Assembly: GCA_002342035.1 (NCBI GenBank)
Contig: DDPE01000090.1
Location: 1-64,000 of the forward strand
Source of the DNA: Asticcacaulis sp. UBA2476
GTDB lineage: Bacteria; Pseudomonadota; Alphaproteobacteria; Caulobacterales; Caulobacteraceae
Reading direction: 5' to 3'
DNA: 64,000 bases
A model generated the notes under the pieces. The model ran no database searches. It had not been told where the DNA came from and saw only the letters and a list, made by a program, of their open reading frames with translations. Position 1 is the first letter of the stretch. The number at the start of each line of letters is the position of its first letter. Below are positions 9,166 to 16,446 of this stretch, piece after piece. A program made the translations under genes and the position numbers.

Positions 9166-10062
9166 CTATCGGAATGACGCGGTTTCATTCAGCAGCCACT
9201 GCTTGAAGGCCGTAAGCGGCGGATGCTGGGCGCGCTCAAACGGCCAGACCAGATAATAGGCCTCTTCGCTCTTAAGCGGCAGATCCAGCGCGCGCACCAG
9301 CTGGCCGCTCGATAGCTCTTCCTCGATCAGGAAGGTCGGCAGAAGCGCCACCCCAAGGCCGGAGCGGGCCACCTGCGCGGCTGTGGCGAACTGATCGAGC
9401 AGCATGCCCTGCACGCTTTCCGCCCCCGCCCCATAGGCCGCCAGCCAGCGCTCCCACGCATCAGGCCGTGAGGTCAGGTGCAGCAGCGGGGCCTGACGCA
9501 AATCGCTCGGCTCGCGGAAATCATAGCGGGCTTTGAGTTGCGGGCTACAGGCCGGGACGACCTCTTCGGTCCTCAGCAACGTCATCTCTGTGCCCGGCCA
9601 GTTGGCGTGGCCGAAGTGGATAGCGGCGTCCATGGTCTCCAGCCGGAAATCAAAGGTGTTGATGCGGGTCTTGAGATTGAGCGTAATGCCCGGATGCTGC
9701 GCCAGAAAGGTCGGCAGACGCGGCGCCAGCCAGCGCGTCCCAAAGGTCGGCAGGATAGCAAGGTTAAGTGTGCCGCCCATCGGATTGGCGCGCAGATTAA
9801 GCGAGGCCGTGCGGATGGTTTTCAGCGCTTCGCGAATCTCACGGGCATAGGTTTCCCCGCCGGAGGTCAGGCGCACGGTCTGACGCTCACGGTGGAACAG
9901 ATTGACCTCCAGTTGCGCCTCTAACGCGGCGATCTGGCGGCTGACGGCGCTCTGGGTCAGGTTCAGCTCACGCGCGGCGGCGGTGATCGAACCCAGACGG
10001 GCGGTGGCCTCAAAAGCCGACAGGAGCGACAGCGAAGGCAGGAAGCGACGGGGTGACAGCAT
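9166..10062 (-). CDS. LysR-family transcriptional regulator
   Basis: 298 residues. The winged helix-turn-helix occupies residues about 8-65 (GSITAAARELNLTQSAVSRQ is the recognition unit), followed by a periplasmic-binding-protein-like effector domain. The sequence belongs to the GcvA/GcdR-like branch. It is transcribed away from the amaA-like gene across a 138 bp promoter region with an 8+8 bp palindrome. It probably controls that operon and its own in response to a lysine-pathway intermediate, possibly glutarate as in GcdR systems, but the effector is not shown by the sequence. Confidence 0.88.
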   Translation of the reverse strand: MLSPRRFLPSLSLLSAFEATARLGSITAAARELNLTQSAVSRQIAALEAQLEVNLFHRERQTVRLTSGGETYAREIREALKTIRTASLNLRANPMGGTLNLAILPTFGTRWLAPRLPTFLAQHPGITLNLKTRINTFDFRLETMDAAIHFGHANWPGTEMTLLRTEEVVPACSPQLKARYDFREPSDLRQAPLLHLTSRPDAWERWLAAYGAGAESVQGMLLDQFATAAQVARSGLGVALLPTFLIEEELSSGQLVRALDLPLKSEEAYYLVWPFERAQHPPLTAFKQWLLNETASFR

Positions 10063-10142
10063 GTTATGCCATTTCAGAATGATCTTTTGCCAAAACAGTC
10101 ATTGTTATTAGCGTTTCGTCAGCGTAAAACAGGTCGTAACAT

Positions 10143-10166
10143 TACGCAAGCGAATGATCTTGCGTA
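10143..10166. promoter_or_regulatory. candidate LysR operator
   Basis: Perfect inverted repeat TACGCAAG (10143-10150) and CTTGCGTA (10159-10166) with an 8 bp centre, in the divergent promoter between the LysR gene and the amaA-like gene. A further GCGTAA half-site lies at 10122-10127. Arrangement is typical of LysR control, but binding is inferred only from position and symmetry. Confidence 0.55.
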
Positions 10167-10200
10167 TAAACCCAAGCTCAGGGGCACGGCGGAAACCGAC

Positions 10201-11475
10201 ATGTCACTCACCCACGGACTTTGGCAGGCTTCGGCATCTGACGCACCGCAAACGGCGGTGCTGACGGGTGATGTGCGGGCCGATGTCGCCATTGTCGGGG
10301 CGGGTTATACCGGATTGTCGGCGGCGCTTAATCTGGCCGAGCGTGGCCTGTCGGTGGCGGTGATCGAAGCCAATCAGATTGGCTTTGGCGGGGCGGGCCG
10401 CAATGTCGGCCTGGTTAATGCCGGCATGTGGGTCATGCCTGATGAACTGCCGAAAGTTCTGGGGGCGGTGCACGGTGAGCGCCTGCTGAGCGTGCTGGGT
10501 GATGGGCCCAATGAAGTGTTCGCGCGGGTGGCTAAGCACAATATTGACTGCGAACTGCAAACGGCAGGCACCCTGCATTGTGCGGTCGGTCAATCCGGTA
10601 TCAAAGAATTGCAGCAGCGGGCGCAACAATGGCAGGCGCGGGGGGCGGCTGTGCAGTTGCTGGATGCGACGGAAACCGCGCAAAAGATGGGATCAAACGT
10701 CTACCCGGCAGCATTGCTTGATCTGCGGGCGGGGACTATCCAGCCGCTGGCCTATGTGCGCGGACTGGGGCGGGCGGCGATTGCGGCGGGGACTAAAATT
10801 TTTACCGACAGTCCGGTCAGCGCCGTTGAGGCGGTCGGCGATCAGTGGCGGGTGGTAACCGATGGCGGATCGGTGACGGCGAACTGGGTGATCATGGCGA
10901 CCGATGCCTATGCGCAAGGTCCGTGGGATATTATCCGGACAGAGCAAGTTCATCTGCCCTATTTTAACATGGCGACGGTCCCTTTGCCGGAGGATATACG
11001 GCGCAGCATTTTACCGCAAGGTCAGGGCGCGTGGGATACGGCTGAAGTACTGTCGTCGTTTCGGATGGATGCGCAGGGACGGCTGGTCTGGGGCTCGGTC
11101 GGGGCACTCCGGCATGGGGCGCACGGCATCCATCGCAACTGGGCCAAACGGGCTATGACGCGGGTTTATCCGCAACTCAAAGGCATCGGCTTTGAGCATG
11201 AATGGTTTGGCTGGATCGGCATGACCGATGATAATCTGCCGCGCTTTCATCGCTTTGCCGACCGGGTTGTGGGCGTGTCAGGCTATAATGGTCGCGGCAT
11301 CGCGCCGGGCACGGTCATGGGCCGCATTCTGGCGGAACATGTCGCGGGAGACTTGCACGCAGACGATCTGCCCTTGCCAGTCACAGTGGCAAAAGCGGCG
11401 GGCTTACGGGCCGCGAAAGAGATTTATTATGAAGCCGGTGCGGCAATGCTGCATGCGGTTGAGCACAGGCTTTAG
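10201..11475 (+). CDS. amaA: FAD-dependent oxidoreductase, probable L-pipecolate oxidase
   Basis: 424 residues from the ATG at 10201. The frame stays open upstream to 10066, but that would run through the palindromic operator. The FAD-binding motif VAIVGAGYTGLSAALNLAE begins near residue 29, and the DAO-family C-terminal motif GVSGYNGRGIAPGTV near 360 completes the flavin site. Length and partner genes match Pseudomonas AmaA, which oxidises L-pipecolate to piperideine-6-carboxylate. It is first in an operon with the matching dehydrogenase and gcdH. Family assignment is firm; the substrate is inferred from the neighbours. Confidence 0.78.
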   Translation: MSLTHGLWQASASDAPQTAVLTGDVRADVAIVGAGYTGLSAALNLAERGLSVAVIEANQIGFGGAGRNVGLVNAGMWVMPDELPKVLGAVHGERLLSVLGDGPNEVFARVAKHNIDCELQTAGTLHCAVGQSGIKELQQRAQQWQARGAAVQLLDATETAQKMGSNVYPAALLDLRAGTIQPLAYVRGLGRAAIAAGTKIFTDSPVSAVEAVGDQWRVVTDGGSVTANWVIMATDAYAQGPWDIIRTEQVHLPYFNMATVPLPEDIRRSILPQGQGAWDTAEVLSSFRMDAQGRLVWGSVGALRHGAHGIHRNWAKRAMTRVYPQLKGIGFEHEWFGWIGMTDDNLPRFHRFADRVVGVSGYNGRGIAPGTVMGRILAEHVAGDLHADDLPLPVTVAKAAGLRAAKEIYYEAGAAMLHAVEHRL

Positions 11476-11486
11476 GAAGGGTAATC

Positions 11487-12998
11487 ATGAGCGCGGATAC
11501 ACGGATTTTGCTGGAAAGCCTGGGGGTTGCCTCTGGCTACACAGGCGGGACGTTGAAGGTCCATTCGCCTAATACGGGTGAGTTGATTGCGGAGGTGGTC
11601 GAAACCTCAGTGTCGCAAGTCAGCGCGCGTATTGATGCGGCTCATCAGGCGTATCTGCAATGGCGTCTTATCCCGGCCCCTAAGCGCGGTGAACTGGTGC
11701 GGTTGTTCGGCGAAGAACTGCGGGCGCACAAGGAGGCGCTGGGTAAGCTGGTCTCGGTCGAGGCCGGTAAGATCACCTCCGAAGGGCTGGGCGAAGTGCA
11801 GGAGATGATCGACATCTGCGACTTTGCGGTCGGACTGTCGCGGCAACTGTACGGCCTGACGATTGCCACCGAACGGGCCGAACACCGCATGATGGAAACC
11901 TGGCATCCGCTCGGGGTCGTTGGCATTATTTCGGCGTTCAATTTCCCGGTCGCCGTGTGGGCCTGGAATGCCTGTCTGGCGCTGGTGTGCGGCGATGCGA
12001 TCGTGTGGAAGCCGTCGGAGAAAACACCCCTTACCGCCTTAGCTACCCATGCCTTGTTTGAGCGCGCCGTGGCGAACTATAAGGCCGCTGGTTTTACCAT
12101 CCCCGAAGGATTATCGGCGCTTTTGATCGGTGGCAAAGCGGTCGGTGAAGCTCTGGTCGATCACGATAAGGTGGCGTTGGTTTCCGCCACCGGATCGACC
12201 GCCATGGGCCGCTCTGTCGGGCCAAAACTGGCCGCCCGTTTCGCCCGTGCCCTGCTGGAACTGGGCGGTAATAACGCCGCCATTATCGCCCCAACGGCTG
12301 ATCTCGATCTTTCCTTACGTGGCGTGGCGTTTGCGGCCATGGGTACGGCCGGACAGCGCTGCACGACCCTGCGCCGCCTGTTTGTTCACGACAGCATCTA
12401 TGACGCTTTCGTGCCACGCCTGAAGCAGGCCTATGGCTCGGTTAAGGTCGGTCATCCGCTCGAAGACGGCACCCTGATTGGGCCGCTGATTGATGGGCAG
12501 GCCTTCCAGAATTTTGAGAAAGCACTCGATGAAGCGCGCAGCCTTGGCGGCAAGGTCACCGGTGGCGAGCGCGTCGATATCAATGGTCATCAAAGCCACT
12601 ATGTCCGTCCGGCGCTGGTCGAAATGGATGCCCATATGGGGCCGGTGCTGCGGGAAACCTTCGCGCCAATCCTTTATGTCATGCGCTATTCGGATATCCG
12701 TGACGCGATTGATCTGCAAAACGCGGTGGGGGCGGGGCTGTCGTCGTCGATCTTTACCAACGATGTCCGCGAAGCTGAACTGTTCATGTCGGCGGCGGGT
12801 TCTGACTGCGGCATCGCCAATGTCAATATCGGGCCGTCGGGGGCGGAAATCGGCGGGGCCTTTGGCGGCGAAAAAGAAACCGGCGGCGGTCGTGAATCGG
12901 GCTCGGACTCCTGGCGCGCTTATATGCGCCGCGCCACCAACACCATCAACTACGGCACGACCCTGCCGTTGGCTCAGGGGGTCAAGTTCGATGTTTAA
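11487..12998 (+). CDS. amaB: ALDH7-type aldehyde dehydrogenase, probable piperideine-6-carboxylate / aminoadipate-semialdehyde dehydrogenase
   Basis: 503 residues. Catalytic features are NFPVAVWAWN in the cofactor region, LELGGNNAAII with the general base, and GTAGQRCTTLRR with the nucleophilic cysteine. The FGGEKETGGGRESGSDSWR C-terminal motif is characteristic of the antiquitin (ALDH7) family. These enzymes oxidise the semialdehyde in equilibrium with piperideine-6-carboxylate to 2-aminoadipate, the step after pipecolate oxidase. The gene starts 11 bp after amaA and overlaps gcdH by 8 bp, so the three are co-translated. Confidence 0.88.
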   Translation: MSADTRILLESLGVASGYTGGTLKVHSPNTGELIAEVVETSVSQVSARIDAAHQAYLQWRLIPAPKRGELVRLFGEELRAHKEALGKLVSVEAGKITSEGLGEVQEMIDICDFAVGLSRQLYGLTIATERAEHRMMETWHPLGVVGIISAFNFPVAVWAWNACLALVCGDAIVWKPSEKTPLTALATHALFERAVANYKAAGFTIPEGLSALLIGGKAVGEALVDHDKVALVSATGSTAMGRSVGPKLAARFARALLELGGNNAAIIAPTADLDLSLRGVAFAAMGTAGQRCTTLRRLFVHDSIYDAFVPRLKQAYGSVKVGHPLEDGTLIGPLIDGQAFQNFEKALDEARSLGGKVTGGERVDINGHQSHYVRPALVEMDAHMGPVLRETFAPILYVMRYSDIRDAIDLQNAVGAGLSSSIFTNDVREAELFMSAAGSDCGIANVNIGPSGAEIGGAFGGEKETGGGRESGSDSWRAYMRRATNTINYGTTLPLAQGVKFDV

Positions 12999-14154
12999 CT
13001 GGAGTGACCCATTTTTGCTCGACGGTCAGTTATCCGGTGAGGAGCGTATGATCCGTGATGCGGCCCATGACTATGCGCAATCGTCATTGATGCCGCGGGT
13101 TTTGCGCGCCTATGCGGATGAAGATACCGACCGGGCCATTTTCACTGAGATGGGTGAACGCGGTCTGCTGGGTGCGACTTTGCCGGAAGAATACGGTGGG
13201 GCGGGGGCGAGCTATGTGGCTTATGGCCTGATCGCGCGCGAGGTCGAGCGGGTCGATAGCGGCTATCGTTCGATGATGAGCGTGCAGTCGTCGCTGGTCA
13301 TGTATCCGATCCATGCCTATGGTTCCGAAGCGCAAAAGCAAAAATATCTGCCCAAACTGGCGGCGGGCGAGTGGATCGGCTGCTTCGGCCTGACCGAACC
13401 GGATGCCGGTTCTGACCCCGGATCAATGCGGTCTGTGGCGCGTAAAGTGGACGGCGGTTATGTGCTCAACGGCACCAAGATGTGGATTTCGAACTCACCC
13501 ATCGCCGATGTGTTTGTGGTCTGGGCCAAGCTGGACGGGGTGATCCGTGGCTTTGTTTTGGACAAGGGATTGACTGGCCTGAGCGCGCCGAAAATCCACG
13601 GTAAACTTAGCCTTCGCGCTTCGATCACCGGCGAGATTGTCATGGACAATGTCGAGGTCGGAGACGACGCGATTTTGCCCGATGCCTCCGGCCTCAAAGG
13701 GCCGTTCGGGTGTCTCAATCGGGCGCGTTATGGCATTGCCTGGGGCGTGATGGGGGCGGCGGAGGACTGCTGGCACCGGGCGCGGCAGTACGGCCTTGAC
13801 CGGGTGCAGTTCGGCCGGCCTTTGGCGCAGACGCAGTTGTTCCAGAAGAAGCTGGCCGACATGCAGACCGAGATTACGCTGGGCCTGCAAGCGGCGCTGC
13901 GCGTGGGGCAGTTGTTCGATGCCGGTCAGATGCAGCCGGAGATGATCTCACTTATCAAGCGTAATAACTGCGGCAAGGCGCTGGAGATCGCAAGGCATGC
14001 CCGTGACATGCACGGCGGCAACGGCATCCATGAAGAATACCACGTCATGCGCCACGCCCAGAACCTGGAGAGCGTCAACACCTACGAAGGCACCCACGAT
14101 GTTCATGCCCTCATACTCGGTCGCGCGCAAACCGGCCTTCAAGCGTTTTATTAG
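12991..14154 (+). CDS. gcdH: glutaryl-CoA dehydrogenase
   Basis: 387 residues, starting at an ATG that overlaps the last codons of the upstream gene. The open frame extends further 5' only as a shadow of that gene. Acyl-CoA dehydrogenase fold with GCFGLTEPDAGSDP at the flavin site, the substrate-binding arginine in SGYRSMMSVQS and the catalytic glutamate E366 in YEGTHD. Glutaryl-CoA dehydrogenase converts glutaryl-CoA to crotonyl-CoA in the final stage of lysine breakdown, which fits the two preceding genes. Confidence 0.92.
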   Translation: MFNWSDPFLLDGQLSGEERMIRDAAHDYAQSSLMPRVLRAYADEDTDRAIFTEMGERGLLGATLPEEYGGAGASYVAYGLIAREVERVDSGYRSMMSVQSSLVMYPIHAYGSEAQKQKYLPKLAAGEWIGCFGLTEPDAGSDPGSMRSVARKVDGGYVLNGTKMWISNSPIADVFVVWAKLDGVIRGFVLDKGLTGLSAPKIHGKLSLRASITGEIVMDNVEVGDDAILPDASGLKGPFGCLNRARYGIAWGVMGAAEDCWHRARQYGLDRVQFGRPLAQTQLFQKKLADMQTEITLGLQAALRVGQLFDAGQMQPEMISLIKRNNCGKALEIARHARDMHGGNGIHEEYHVMRHAQNLESVNTYEGTHDVHALILGRAQTGLQAFY

Positions 14155-14197
14155 CGCATGCCAAAAAGTGTGAAGCGGTTTTTGGATTAAGATGCGC
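14154..14197 (+). repeat. 44 bp palindromic intergenic repeat, copy 1
   Basis: Starts at the last base of gcdH. The ends GCGCAT and ATGCGC are complementary and the inside (CCAAAAAGTG with TTTTTGG) also pairs, so it forms a long hairpin. It matches 39 of 44 bases with the inverted copy at 16402-16445. The style is that of dispersed alphaproteobacterial RIME-like repeats. Confidence 0.8.
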
Positions 14198-14201
14198 AGC
14201 C

Positions 14202-14993
14202 CTAAACCGCCGCCACAAACAGGCCGTCGCGGATCACATCGCCTAAGAACGCGTAGAGATCGTTCTGGTCGCGGCCATTCAGGTCTTTGAGGGTCTGGCA
14301 CAGGTTTTCCGTGTCCAGAAGCGAGCTTAAAAACTGATCCTGACGCGGACTGAGGCGCATCTGTCGCGGGACATGGTTTCTATCCCGCCAGACCAGTATC
14401 AGATCGCTGGCCGGGGCGACCTCGGTTACGGCCACACCTTCGGCGTGAAAGGCCTGATGCAGGCCAAGTACATCAAAGCCAACGTGCAATATGTGCACCG
14501 ACGGATGCAGGGCGACCGGCAACTCTCCCTCATCCAGCAACAGGTCGTCCATCTCCAGCCGATAGGCGCTTGCGGCCTTACGGGACTGGCAGATCGCCCA
14601 TTCCAGTTGCACCAGATCATAGAGGTAGGGAAAGGCACCCAAGGGGGGATGGGCCTGACAGTGGGCGGCAAAGCCTGACTGGCTGCCCCAGCCGTCATAA
14701 AGGGTGATGATATCGCGCACATAGGTGGCGCACAGGTCTCTAAATACCCCGTCGCTTAACGCCGCGCGGGTTACGGGGTAGTTGGCGTGCAAAAGGTCAT
14801 GCAGGTGTTCGATCTGATCCTGCCGACGGGCCATAAGCCGGGCGCGGGCGAGCTCTGCCCGGTCCGTGAGCGCACCGGTCGCTGATCCGCAGCGATACGC
14901 CACAATGTCGGCCAGACTTATATTGGCCGGGTGCAGAGATGCCGCAGGAATAGGGGGAGGGGCCGGGCTGTGGCTATGGTTATCATCAATCAT
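14202..14993 (-). CDS. HvfC/BufC-like (DUF2063-type) protein
   Basis: 263 residues. After a histidine/proline-rich N-terminus, residues about 60-145 match the HvfC/BufC N-terminal domain: HANYPVTRAAL, an FRDLCATYVRD stretch, and LGAFPYLYDLVQLEWA. The C-terminal half is divergent. In bufferin loci such proteins partner an MNIO enzyme that modifies a small metal-binding peptide, yet neither enzyme nor peptide is encoded here. The gene diverges from a sigma/NrsF pair and has its own GTAACC-N16-CGTA promoter. It could be an accessory partner for the BufB enzyme encoded 20 kb away. Confidence 0.68.
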   Translation of the reverse strand: MIDDNHSHSPAPPPIPAASLHPANISLADIVAYRCGSATGALTDRAELARARLMARRQDQIEHLHDLLHANYPVTRAALSDGVFRDLCATYVRDIITLYDGWGSQSGFAAHCQAHPPLGAFPYLYDLVQLEWAICQSRKAASAYRLEMDDLLLDEGELPVALHPSVHILHVGFDVLGLHQAFHAEGVAVTEVAPASDLILVWRDRNHVPRQMRLSPRQDQFLSSLLDTENLCQTLKDLNGRDQNDLYAFLGDVIRDGLFVAAV

Positions 14994-15072
14994 CAGACAT
15001 TATCCCCCATTATCCCCAAGTGCAGGCCAAAGCGTAATGGCGCGTAATCTGAGCATACGGCTCAATGGACTT

Positions 15073-15098
15073 TACGGTTCAGACGGCCATCAGGTTAC
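15073..15098 (-). promoter_or_regulatory. SigF-type promoter for the orphan HvfC-like gene
   Basis: On the minus strand GTAACC (15098-15093), a 16 bp spacer, then CGTA (15076-15073), about 80 bp before the start codon at 14993. It differs by one base from the GTAACC-N16-CGAA elements at 33142-33167 and 34365-34390, which match the Caulobacter SigF consensus as I remember it. Confidence 0.65.
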
Positions 15099-15179
15099 AT
15101 CCCCCATAAAATATTTGTGGGTTTGGGGCCTTATGACAAAAAAGGTCGATTTTTTCTGAGGATGTGTAACCTTATCCCT

Positions 15180-15728
15180 ATGGCTGCGTATGATCCTGAA
15201 ACATGGCAGGGATGGATGCGGGCAGCGCTGGACGGCGATGCGTCGGCGTACCGTGACCTTCTGATGGCGCTTAGACCGTTTCTGGTCGGCTATTTTTCCC
15301 GTCGCCTCAATGCCGGACATCACGGGCAGGCGGAGGTGGAGGATCTGGTGCAGATGACCCTTCTGAGCCTGCATGAAAAGCGTGCGACCTATGATCGTTC
15401 GGCCCCGTTCCTGCCGTGGCTTATGGCCGTCGCGCGGCACAAGCTGATCGACTATGTGCGTAAAACCAAAAAAACCGTGCAGGTGGAACTGGATGACACC
15501 TTAAGTGCCGTCGATGGCTATGGTCCGGCCCTGGCCAGGCGTGATGTTGTGGTCTTGCTGGCGCAACTGCCCAAGGATCAGGCGCGGGTGATCGGGCTGC
15601 ATAAGCTGAAGGAACTGAATGTCGATGAGGTGTCGCGCCTGACCGGCCACAGCGCGGCCAATGTGCGCGTCATGGTTCATCGCGGCGTCAAGCGTCTTCA
15701 GGCCCTGATTGCCGGGGGCGCCTTATGA
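15180..15728 (+). CDS. ECF sigma factor, SigF-like (second copy)
   Basis: About 182 residues from the ATG at 15180; in-frame starts at 15162 and 15117 exist and none has an ideal ribosome site, so the start is uncertain. Region 2 includes EVEDLVQMTLLSLHEKRATYD and the WLMAVARHKLIDYVRK segment. Region 4 is LPKDQARVIGLHKLKELNVDEVSRLTGHSAANVRVMVHRG, a typical helix-turn-helix. It overlaps the downstream NrsF-like gene by ATGA, the usual sigma/anti-sigma coupling. It probably recognises the GTAACC/CGWA promoters seen beside it. Confidence 0.85.
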   Translation: MAAYDPETWQGWMRAALDGDASAYRDLLMALRPFLVGYFSRRLNAGHHGQAEVEDLVQMTLLSLHEKRATYDRSAPFLPWLMAVARHKLIDYVRKTKKTVQVELDDTLSAVDGYGPALARRDVVVLLAQLPKDQARVIGLHKLKELNVDEVSRLTGHSAANVRVMVHRGVKRLQALIAGGAL

Positions 15729-16378
15729 CGCAGGCTATGATCGACCAACTGGTTGGCAATCTAAAGCCGGTACCAAAACTGCGGCCGGGCCATTTGTGGG
15801 GCGTCGGGGTATTGATCATTATCCTGACGGCGATCTATGTCGTCGGCCGGTTTGGCGTGCGCCCGGAATATCTGGCCATGGCGCACCTGACCTTTACCGG
15901 CAATGAGGCCGTCTATGGCAAGCCGCTGTTGTTGCTGTGGGCGGGTGTGGCCTGCCTGTGGGGTGTTGCGCGGCTCTACAGACCAGAGGGGCAACTCGGC
16001 GGCACAGTCTGGGCCTTTATGACCGCGCCGGTTATCCTGCTGCTGCTGAATATCGCACGTCAGTTCGCAGAAATGGGCGTGATCGAGAGCTTAAGCCGCG
16101 TCGATGACTATGCCTCACAATGCATCATCACCAATTTTTTTGGCGGGCTGATCGCGTTTGGGCTGCTGTGGGTGCTGTGGCTGCGCAAAGCTGCACCGGA
16201 TCGACCGGCGGTATTCGGGGCCATGGCGGCGGTGGGGTTGGCGTGCCTGGTGGCGGCCACCTATTCGATACGGTGCGACCGCGATGCACCGACCTATGTG
16301 CTGGTCTGGTATGTTCTGCCGATACTGGCAGCCGGCGGGGTGGCCGGGCTTATGTCGCGGCGAATGCTACGGTGGTAG
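15725..16378 (+). CDS. nrsF: NrsF-family (DUF1109) membrane anti-sigma factor, canonical cysteines
   Basis: 217 residues with six hydrophobic segments. Two cysteines, C133 (SQCIITNF) and C184 (SIRCDRDAP), fall where the two functional cysteines of Caulobacter NrsF lie. The last segment VLVWYVLPI is also typical. In the characterised system NrsF holds SigF at the inner membrane and releases it when heavy metals affect the cysteines. It is translationally coupled to the sigma gene. A second, more divergent NrsF is encoded at 33728. Confidence 0.85.
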   Translation: MTQAMIDQLVGNLKPVPKLRPGHLWGVGVLIIILTAIYVVGRFGVRPEYLAMAHLTFTGNEAVYGKPLLLLWAGVACLWGVARLYRPEGQLGGTVWAFMTAPVILLLLNIARQFAEMGVIESLSRVDDYASQCIITNFFGGLIAFGLLWVLWLRKAAPDRPAVFGAMAAVGLACLVAATYSIRCDRDAPTYVLVWYVLPILAAGGVAGLMSRRMLRW

Positions 16379-16401
16379 CTTTAAAGCTGTTTTCGCTCGC
16401 C

Positions 16402-16445
16402 GCGCATCTGGTTCCAAAAACCGTTTCACACTTTTTGGGATGCGC
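16402..16445 (-). repeat. 44 bp palindromic intergenic repeat, copy 2 (inverted)
   Basis: Inverted relative to the copy at 14154-14197, 39/44 identical after reverse complementing. Lies between the NrsF-like gene and the convergent ROK gene, whose stop codon is at 16447. Confidence 0.8.
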
Positions 16446-16446
16446 T

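Noticed and set aside
10066..10200. 45-residue N-terminal extension of the pipecolate oxidase
   Set aside because: It would cross the divergent promoter and its palindrome; relatives start close to the FAD motif, as the ATG at 10201 gives.
12490..12990. Long 5' extension of the gcdH reading frame
   Set aside because: The 167 extra codons lie entirely inside the aldehyde dehydrogenase gene, are rich in Arg/Ser/Pro as expected for a shadow frame, and glutaryl-CoA dehydrogenases start near the ATG at 12991.
15166..15191. Plus-strand GTAACC near the start of the second sigma gene as an autoregulatory promoter
   Set aside because: Sixteen bases downstream the sequence is GTAT, not CGAA-like, and the element lies at or inside the coding start.
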